A stretch of 10,078 nucleotides of DNA from Bacteroidaceae bacterium (lineage in GTDB: Bacteria; Bacteroidota; Bacteroidia; Bacteroidales; Bacteroidaceae): positions 1 through 10,078 of the forward strand of contig JAEDIG010000090.1 of assembly GCA_016292545.1 (NCBI GenBank), in the 5' to 3' direction. Position numbers and translations under genes: made by a program. Numbering within the stretch: position 1 is the stretch's first letter; every line of letters starts with the position of its first letter. The notes beneath the pieces were generated by a model. That model was not told the origin of the DNA. It did not search any database and saw nothing but the letters and a program-made list of their open reading frames with translations. Of the stretch, positions 1 through 5,361 are shown in pieces.

Positions 1-1233
1 TGACACCTCACGCCTGACAGCCACATACGACCATCCCGGCAACACGTCGATGCGGCCGACCTGGTCTTTCTCCAAAGCACCTGTCTTGATGAGGAAACCC
101 ACAATGTCTATCTTGTTTATCTTGTCCTTCTTTCCCTTTCCTATGTAAAGCGTCACCCACTCCGAGGGCAAGGGGCGCGATGTGCGTGCCGGCAGGCCGA
201 AGCGGGGAGGTTCCACGGGCAAATAGTCGGGACAATGCTCCTCGGGTCCCAGCAGCAGGAAGGCATGTCCGTGGGCATCCCATCGCCCTGTTCGTCCGTT
301 GCGATGGACAAAAGCCTTTTCATCGAGAGGCAAATGGTAATGGATAACATTGTCTATGCCCTGAATGTCCAGGCCGCGCGAGGCAAGGTCGGTGCTCACC
401 ATCACCCTGCAACTGCCATTGCTGAACCGATAGACGGCTTTTTCACGGTCGCGCTGCTCCATGTTGCCATGGTAGACACAATGGCTCACGCCCTCGGCCT
501 TGAGGAAATCGCCCACACGCTCGGCGCTCTCACGATAGTTGACAAAAACCAGACTGCTCTGGTTGCCCAGCGCGCAAAGCAGGCGCAGGAGCGTGTGGAG
601 CTTGTCCTTCTCGGGAGAATCCACGATATGCAGGTCTACACGTTCCCCATCGTCTCCATCGGTATAGTCCAACCGATGGAAAGCCTCGCGCCCCATCATG
701 GTGCCAATGTCGGGATTATCTGTAGCCGACAGGAGGAACAGGTAGGAGGGGTCGGGAAGCAATTGGCGAATGCCGGCCAGTTGCTGACGGAATCCGAGTT
801 CCAAACACTTGTCAAACTCATCCACCACCAGTGTACGCACAGCCGAAGGTTCCACATTCCCCTTCTGCAAATGGTCGAGCAAACGGCCCGGGGTGGCCAC
901 AACCACATGAGGCTGCAGAGCACGGAGGGTGCGGTGTTCTTCCATGGCTGCCCGACCGCCATAGCAGGCTGTGGTGCGGCAATCGGGACACAGCCGCTGA
1001 AGGGTTTCACGTATCTGTATGGCCAACTCGCGCGAGGGCACAATCACCAATGCCTGAAGTCTGCCCTCGGCCGCATCCAGTTGCTCCGCCAAGGGCAGAA
1101 GATAAGCAAGCGACTTGCCCGTGCCCGTAGGGCTCAGTAAAACAACATGACGATGGCGACGATAGATTTGCAGCATCTCCTGCTGCATGGGGTTGAGGTC
1201 TGTTACACCCAGCCGACTGAGGTTATATTGCAT
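1..1233 (-). CDS. DEAD-box ATP-dependent RNA helicase with DbpA-type RNA-binding tail (C-terminus cut by window edge)
   Basis: Reading leftward from the ATG at 1233 gives 411 codons with no stop before the window edge, so the 3' end is missing. Helicase motifs appear in order: an unusual motif I SPTGTGKS (residues 34-41), PSREL (66-70), TPGR (114-117), motif II DEFD (138-141, where the family usually has DEAD), SAT (169-171), motif V STDLASRGLDI (280-290) and motif VI HRNGRTGR (310-317). The tail, about residues 350-411, with GKGKKDKINKIDIVGFL and RIDVLPGWSYVAV, resembles the DbpA C-terminal RNA-binding domain, which in E. coli directs the enzyme to 23S rRNA. The family unwinds short RNA duplexes with ATP. 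A role in ribosome assembly or RNA remodelling is inferred. The gene lies 50 bp after the antiporter gene on the same strand with no recognisable promoter between them, so read-through is likely. Confidence 0.93.
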   Translation of the reverse strand, partial: MQYNLSRLGVTDLNPMQQEMLQIYRRHRHVVLLSPTGTGKSLAYLLPLAEQLDAAEGRLQALVIVPSRELAIQIRETLQRLCPDCRTTACYGGRAAMEEHRTLRALQPHVVVATPGRLLDHLQKGNVEPSAVRTLVVDEFDKCLELGFRQQLAGIRQLLPDPSYLFLLSATDNPDIGTMMGREAFHRLDYTDGDDGERVDLHIVDSPEKDKLHTLLRLLCALGNQSSLVFVNYRESAERVGDFLKAEGVSHCVYHGNMEQRDREKAVYRFSNGSCRVMVSTDLASRGLDIQGIDNVIHYHLPLDEKAFVHRNGRTGRWDAHGHAFLLLGPEEHCPDYLPVEPPRFGLPARTSRPLPSEWVTLYIGKGKKDKINKIDIVGFLIKTGALEKDQVGRIDVLPGWSYVAVRREVS

Positions 1234-1283
1234 GCTTTGATTTGACTTAGTATATATTATTAATTATGGTATAGGAAGAATTA

Positions 1284-2681
1284 TCATCTCAGGAAATAAT
1301 CCACCAGGAAATAGGTGCCCAGCGAAAGAATCCAACCCAGCAACACCTTGCCGGAGATATGGCGCACATACCACAGGAAACTCATGTCCTCACTTTTGAG
1401 CAGCGCATAGCCCGAAGTGCTGCCAATGGGAAGCAGGCAGCCTCCCACACACCCACTCAGCACAATCAGGTGCCAGTACTGGCCATTCACGGCAAAACTG
1501 CTGGCATAATCCGTGAGCGCAGGTACATCGGGAACCAAGGGATAGATGCTGATACCCGTGAGCACAAGCAGGACATTGTCCATCAAGGCACTGAGCAATC
1601 CCATTGCGGCCGACATGGCATAGATGTTGTGGATATAGCGGTCGGTCCATCGGGCCACCACGTCCATGGCTCCAATCTCGATGAGCAAGTTCACACACAA
1701 GCTGATGCCCACAAAGAACATAATGGTCTGTATCACCTGATATTGCAGCGAACGTCCACTGCTAAGTTCAATGGGCTGGTCGCTCATAATGAGTTTGCGG
1801 TTGAACACCTCGTTGAGCACCCACAGCACACCCAGCACACACAGCGCGCCCAAGAACGGGGGCAAAAGGGTGATGCGATGGAACGTGGGGATGAACCAAA
1901 GGCCCCCGATGCCAATCAGCAACATGGCGAGCCGTTGCCAGGTGGGGAGCACACTGTCGTCGCCACGGTAAATGGCACTGGGACGCTTGATGTCGAGATG
2001 GTCGGGCAGTTTCCGGCCAATAAGCAGCACGGGAACCACTGTGGCCACCATGGCAGGCAGGATGAGGGCACCGCTGAAATTGGTGGGTGTGACGGCACCT
2101 CGTGTCCACACAATCAGCGATGTGACATCACCGATAACCGTGAAACTGCCGCCACAATTGGCCGCTATGACTATGGCCGTGCCCAGGAAAAGGCGCTGGT
2201 GACGGTTGTCCACCAGTTTGCGGAGCACCATCAACATCATCACACATGTGGTGAGATTGTCGATGTTGGCACTCATGACAAAGGTGAAAAACACCAGGCT
2301 GGCCAACACACGCCAGGAGTTGCGTGCCCTGCACCACGAAGTGATGAAATCGAAACACCCGTTGGTGAGCAGCACCTCCACAATCGACATTGTGGCCAGC
2401 AAGTACATCACCACCGAAAGCAAGTCCACCATGTGCTGAAAAAACACATGGTCACGGATGAACTGCTTGGTGAGCATGGATTCAGGCATGCGCCCCTGAA
2501 GGAAAGCCAGATATTCGCTGCCATGTATATCGGTCACGAAATGTGTGCCCATACACACGAACAAAATCCAGCCCACTATTCCGGCAAACATCGCCACAGT
2601 GGCCTTGTTGACATGCGTGAAATGTTCCGAGCAAATCAGCACGTATCCCACCAGCATCAAAACGACAATCACAAAAAACAT
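1284..2681 (-). CDS. nhaD: NhaD-type Na+/H+ antiporter
   Basis: The 465-residue protein is very hydrophobic, with roughly 11-12 predicted membrane segments, and starts with a membrane segment at the ATG (2681). It shows the two inverted halves of the ArsB/NhaD (ion transporter) superfamily. SANIDNLTT (residues 137-145) and ANCGGSFTVIGDVTS (174-188) in the first half are mirrored by SALMDNVLL (364-372) and GGCLLPIGSTSG (413-424) in the second. The N-x-GG-x(4)-IGDVT pattern is typical of NhaD proteins. Members exchange cytoplasmic Na+ (or Li+) for external protons and help in salt and alkaline tolerance. The length fits the family. A candidate Bacteroidetes promoter lies at 2747-2774 on the minus strand, giving a leader of about 60 nt. 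The helicase gene follows after 50 bp. A different anion or cation substrate within the superfamily cannot be fully excluded. Confidence 0.9.
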   Translation of the reverse strand: MFFVIVVLMLVGYVLICSEHFTHVNKATVAMFAGIVGWILFVCMGTHFVTDIHGSEYLAFLQGRMPESMLTKQFIRDHVFFQHMVDLLSVVMYLLATMSIVEVLLTNGCFDFITSWCRARNSWRVLASLVFFTFVMSANIDNLTTCVMMLMVLRKLVDNRHQRLFLGTAIVIAANCGGSFTVIGDVTSLIVWTRGAVTPTNFSGALILPAMVATVVPVLLIGRKLPDHLDIKRPSAIYRGDDSVLPTWQRLAMLLIGIGGLWFIPTFHRITLLPPFLGALCVLGVLWVLNEVFNRKLIMSDQPIELSSGRSLQYQVIQTIMFFVGISLCVNLLIEIGAMDVVARWTDRYIHNIYAMSAAMGLLSALMDNVLLVLTGISIYPLVPDVPALTDYASSFAVNGQYWHLIVLSGCVGGCLLPIGSTSGYALLKSEDMSFLWYVRHISGKVLLGWILSLGTYFLVDYFLR

Positions 2682-2746
2682 ATTTCCAGAATTTCAATAT
2701 TTGTTTGCTTATCACATACAAAATTCGTTAATATTTTTGATTTACA

Positions 2747-2774
2747 CAAATATATTTTGGTTATTTTGTGCAAA
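2747..2774 (-). promoter_or_regulatory. Candidate promoter for nhaD
   Basis: On the minus strand TATATTTG (2754 down to 2747) fits the Bacteroidetes -7 box TAnnTTTG, and TTTG (2774-2771) could be the -33 box. The 16-bp spacer is shorter than the usual 19-21 bp, so this is tentative. It overlaps the opposite-facing promoter of the exported-protein gene. Confidence 0.4.
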
Positions 2775-2787
2775 AGGGATAATTTTG
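2756..2787 (+). promoter_or_regulatory. Consensus Bacteroidetes promoter for the exported-protein gene
   Basis: TTTG (2756-2759), a 20-bp spacer and TAATTTTG (2780-2787) match the Bacteroidetes sigma-ABfr consensus exactly. The box ends only 6 bp before the ATG at 2794, so transcription would begin at or within a few bases of the start codon. A second -7-like box, TATTTTTG (2732-2739), has TTTG at 2704-2707 but a 24-bp spacer. It would give a more normal leader of about 50 nt. Confidence 0.5.
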
Positions 2788-2793
2788 TATGAT

Positions 2794-3384
2794 ATGAAAC
2801 GCATACACACATTGATTTGGCTTATTACATGGCCCCTTTGGACGCTTGCCCAGCCAACAGGCGTGAGAATGCTGGTGGGCGGAAATGCCGTCGCCCCCAA
2901 AGTGGACCATTTCCTCTCGGAAACAAAACCGGGATGGAAAATAGTGGACATCCAGCTCAAGGACAAGACCTGCCACTACCTGTGGGGAAGGCAGTCGAAC
3001 CAATTGGCCGACGACCCACAGCCCACCTTCGACATTTATCTGTCGGAAGGGCAGACGCTGGTGAACTACCGGATTGTGCGGCTGAAGCAGAAAAAGCAAT
3101 ACCGGCAACTGCCCAAGCCCCGCCTGGCAGACAACGACTATCTGGAGTGTACGCCTGCCCATTTCCAAATCAAGCCCATCGGGGAAACCGGATTCAGGTG
3201 CACTCCCCTTCAGCCACTTTCACCAGGCGAATACATTCTGATAGATGCAGGACAAGACCTTTCCGACATGCAGAAGGTGGAGGTATTTGCCTTTACTGTT
3301 GCAAATCAGCCAACTCCATCCAGCGCAAAGTCTTCTCGTCGAGTTCCTGGTCAAGCTGAGGCAGGCGAATACTCTTCTCAGTAA
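2794..3384 (+). CDS. Exported protein of unknown function
   Basis: The protein has 196 residues and I do not recognise the family. The ATG at 2794 was chosen because it opens a typical signal peptide: MKR, then a hydrophobic stretch (IHTLIWLITWPLWTLA) and a possible cleavage site near LAQ (residues 18-20). Longer in-frame starts at 2545 and after would run through nhaD and lack this. The mature part is mixed polar sequence with alternating charged and aromatic residues that look beta-rich, and contains two cysteines near HYLWGRQS and ECTPAHF and a third at RCTPLQP. There are no membrane segments after the leader and no lipobox. PGEYILIDAGQDLS near residue 145-158 ends in the strand-like VEVFAFTV (about 163-170). 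The last 30 residues (NQPTPSSAK and on) are low in hydrophobic residues and are encoded opposite the 3' end of the ABC-F gene. A periplasmic or cell-surface location is inferred. Confidence 0.75.
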   Translation: MKRIHTLIWLITWPLWTLAQPTGVRMLVGGNAVAPKVDHFLSETKPGWKIVDIQLKDKTCHYLWGRQSNQLADDPQPTFDIYLSEGQTLVNYRIVRLKQKKQYRQLPKPRLADNDYLECTPAHFQIKPIGETGFRCTPLQPLSPGEYILIDAGQDLSDMQKVEVFAFTVANQPTPSSAKSSRRVPGQAEAGEYSSQ

Positions 3385-5188
3385 GTTCCGCCACCCCGAG
3401 CGTGCCGCTGCACAAGGCCTCCTCTATTGCGCGCTTCTCCTCCTCCAGCTGAATGATGGCCTGCTCCAGGCTTTCAAATTCCTTGCGCTCTGCAAAGGTC
3501 ATCCTGCGCGGCTGCCCCACACGGTTACGGCGCGTTATCTCTGAATCTGGCACAGAAGTCTCTTTCCTGCCATCCGCCACGGGCTTTGGCTGCATGCTCT
3601 CCCATTGGCGGAACTGGGTGTAGTTTCCCGGAAAGTCCTTCACCGCACCTTCACCTCCGAACACCAGCAGGTGGTCAACCACCTTGTCCATGAAATAGCG
3701 GTCGTGGCTCACCACAATCAGACATCCACGGAAATCCTGCAGATACTGCTCCAATATCTGCAGGGACACAATGTCCAGGTCGTTGGTGGGCTCGTCGAGC
3801 ACCAGGAAATTGGGATTCTGCATGAGGACCGTGCACAGGTAGAGCCTTCGCTTCTCGCCTCCCGACAGCTTATAGATATAGTTCTGCTGCTGTTGGGGTG
3901 TGAACAGGAAATGCTGCAAGAACTGCATAGCCGACAGATGGCGTCCGCCCCCGAGGTCCACATACTCTGCAATCCGCGTGACAGCATCTATGACCCGCAT
4001 CTGCTCGTCGAATTTCATCCCTTCCTGACTGAAATAGCCAAAACGCACCGTCTCGCCCACTACAAACCGTCCGCTGTCCGGAGCCACCAGCCCCATCAGC
4101 ATACGGATGAAGGTGGTTTTTCCCGTGCCATTGTCCCCCACGATACCCATTTTCTCGAAACGGGCGAAATTGTAATAGAAATCCTTCAGAATCACCTTGG
4201 CCGGCACACCATCGTGGGCCGGAAACGCCTTGCTCACATAGGCGGCCTCAAATATCTTGCTGCCGATATAGTTGCTTTTCATCTCCAGCCGCATCTCGCG
4301 CTCATCCATTCTGCGCTTGGCCACCTTTTCCAGTTCGTAGAAGGCATCCTCGCGATACTTGGCCTTGTGGCCTCGCGCCTGGGGCATGCGCCTCATCCAT
4401 TCCAGTTCGGTACGATAAAGATTGTTGGCCCTGGCCACCTCTGCACGCGCCACATCCATGCGTTCCTGTCTTTTTTCCAGATAATAGGCATAGTTGCCCT
4501 GATAGGAATAGAGTGTGCAGTCGTCCATCTCCAGAATGGAATTGCACACACGGTCCAGAAAATAACGGTCGTGTGTGACCATCAGCAAGGTCATCTTGGA
4601 ACGGCACAGGTAATCCTCCAGCCATTCTATCATCTGCAAGTCCAGATGGTTGGTGGGCTCGTCCAGAATCAGGAAATCAGGTTCCGTGATGAGCACGTTG
4701 GCCAGGGCCACACGCTTGAGCTGCCCTCCTGAGAGCTGAGACACAGGCTGTTGGAAGTCAACAATCTGGAAACGCGATAGGATTGCCTTGGAATGTGCTT
4801 CATAATCCCATGCCTTATGCAGGTCCATGCGGGCCAGGATGTCATCAAGTCCCGGATGGTTCTCCTGCACCATGCAACGCTCATATTCACGTATCAGATT
4901 GGTGGTGGCATTGCCATGCCAGAAGCAGGCTTCAATCACCGTCATGTCTTCGGGATAGACAGGCGACTGGGGCAGATAGCCCACCCTGAGGCCATTGTGA
5001 AAAATCACCTGCCCCTCGTCGGCCGAATCCGTTCCTGCCAGGATGTTCAGAAGGGTAGACTTTCCCGTACCATTCTGGGCAATCAGGCCGATTTTTTGTC
5101 CTTGGCCGATACCGAAGGAGAGATTCTGAAACAATGTACGGTCGCCCACCCTTCGTGTAAGGTTGCAAACTTGTAGATATGGAATCAT
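3293..5188 (-). CDS. uup: ABC-F family ATPase, Uup type
   Basis: The 631-residue protein has two ATP-binding cassettes and no membrane segments, as in the ABC-F class. Cassette 1 has Walker A AQNGTGKST (37-45), signature LSGGQ (152-156), Walker B LILDEPTNHLD (173-183) and switch THD (205-207). Cassette 2 has GDNGTGKTT (351-359), LSGGE (441-445), LVLDEPTNDLD (462-472) and SHD (494-496). The linker with RRMPQARGHKAKYRED (about 266-281) and a C-terminal coiled coil after RRMTFAERKEFESLEQ (561-576) point to Uup rather than EttA or antibiotic-resistance ABC-F proteins. Uup acts on ribosomes and has been linked to DNA metabolism in E. coli. The frame can start at a TTG at 5215, adding 9 residues, but the ATG at 5188 begins directly at the conserved fold (MIPYLQVCNL) and leaves room for a promoter. 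The first Walker A has Ala instead of the first Gly. The gene is divergent from rho, and its 3' end overlaps the exported-protein gene by 92 bp. Confidence 0.92.
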   Translation of the reverse strand: MIPYLQVCNLTRRVGDRTLFQNLSFGIGQGQKIGLIAQNGTGKSTLLNILAGTDSADEGQVIFHNGLRVGYLPQSPVYPEDMTVIEACFWHGNATTNLIREYERCMVQENHPGLDDILARMDLHKAWDYEAHSKAILSRFQIVDFQQPVSQLSGGQLKRVALANVLITEPDFLILDEPTNHLDLQMIEWLEDYLCRSKMTLLMVTHDRYFLDRVCNSILEMDDCTLYSYQGNYAYYLEKRQERMDVARAEVARANNLYRTELEWMRRMPQARGHKAKYREDAFYELEKVAKRRMDEREMRLEMKSNYIGSKIFEAAYVSKAFPAHDGVPAKVILKDFYYNFARFEKMGIVGDNGTGKTTFIRMLMGLVAPDSGRFVVGETVRFGYFSQEGMKFDEQMRVIDAVTRIAEYVDLGGGRHLSAMQFLQHFLFTPQQQQNYIYKLSGGEKRRLYLCTVLMQNPNFLVLDEPTNDLDIVSLQILEQYLQDFRGCLIVVSHDRYFMDKVVDHLLVFGGEGAVKDFPGNYTQFRQWESMQPKPVADGRKETSVPDSEITRRNRVGQPRRMTFAERKEFESLEQAIIQLEEEKRAIEEALCSGTLGVAELTEKSIRLPQLDQELDEKTLRWMELADLQQ

Positions 5189-5212
5189 GTGCTGGTGGTT
5201 TGAAAATTTCTG

Positions 5213-5244
5213 CAAAATTACATTTTTTTCTTCACAGTTGCAGA
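5213..5244 (-). promoter_or_regulatory. Candidate promoter for the ABC-F gene
   Basis: On the minus strand TAATTTTG (5220 down to 5213) fits the -7 consensus. TCTG (5244-5241), one mismatch from TTTG, lies 20 bp upstream. The predicted start is about 20 nt before the ATG at 5188. This supports the ATG over the TTG at 5215, which falls inside the promoter box. Confidence 0.5.
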
Positions 5245-5259
5245 TTTATGGGGAAATAA

Positions 5260-5291
5260 TTTGGCAGAAAATTGAAAAAGCATTAACTTTG
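5260..5291 (+). promoter_or_regulatory. Consensus promoter for rho
   Basis: TTTG (5260-5263), a 20-bp spacer and TAACTTTG (5284-5291) match the Bacteroidetes primary sigma consensus at every defined position. The expected start is near 5296, giving a rho leader of about 66 nt. The 11 bases TAACTTTGCAC recur unchanged at the efflux operon promoter (8574-8584). Confidence 0.7.
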
Positions 5292-5302
5292 CACGTCGAT
5301 TT

Positions 5303-5332
5303 ATGACAAGCGCAGACGTTCTCTGCGACTAA
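5303..5332 (+). other. Possible 9-codon leader peptide ORF and hairpin in the rho leader
   Basis: ATG at 5303 opens a short frame (MTSADVLCD) ending in TAA at 5330-5332. Inside it CGCAGA (5311-5316) and TCTGCG (5322-5327) form a perfect 6-bp stem with a 5-nt loop. A second short frame starts at 5339 and ends at 5392, overlapping the rho start out of frame. Rho genes elsewhere are autoregulated through their leaders, so a control role is conceivable, but such small frames also arise by chance. Confidence 0.22.
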
Positions 5333-5361
5333 TCCATTATGAATCTTATTATTAAAAAACA

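Noticed and set aside
235..1140. 301-codon open frame on the plus strand opposite the helicase
   Set aside because: The minus strand carries all helicase motifs through this stretch; the plus-strand product has no recognisable features.
1359..2792. 477-codon open frame on the plus strand opposite nhaD
   Set aside because: The product is full of His, Gln and Gly with no recognisable domain, while the minus strand encodes a complete NhaD transporter.
2545..2793. 83-codon upstream extension of the exported-protein frame
   Set aside because: It would overlap nhaD antisense and its promoters and bury the signal peptide that starts at 2794.
3605..4732. 375-codon open frame on the plus strand opposite the ABC-F gene
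   Set aside because: It mirrors conserved ABC cassette motifs on the other strand and has no promoter or start context.
5189..5215. TTG start adding 9 residues to the ABC-F protein
   Set aside because: The TTG lies within the candidate -7 box, the added residues are not family-like, and the ATG at 5188 begins exactly at the conserved fold.
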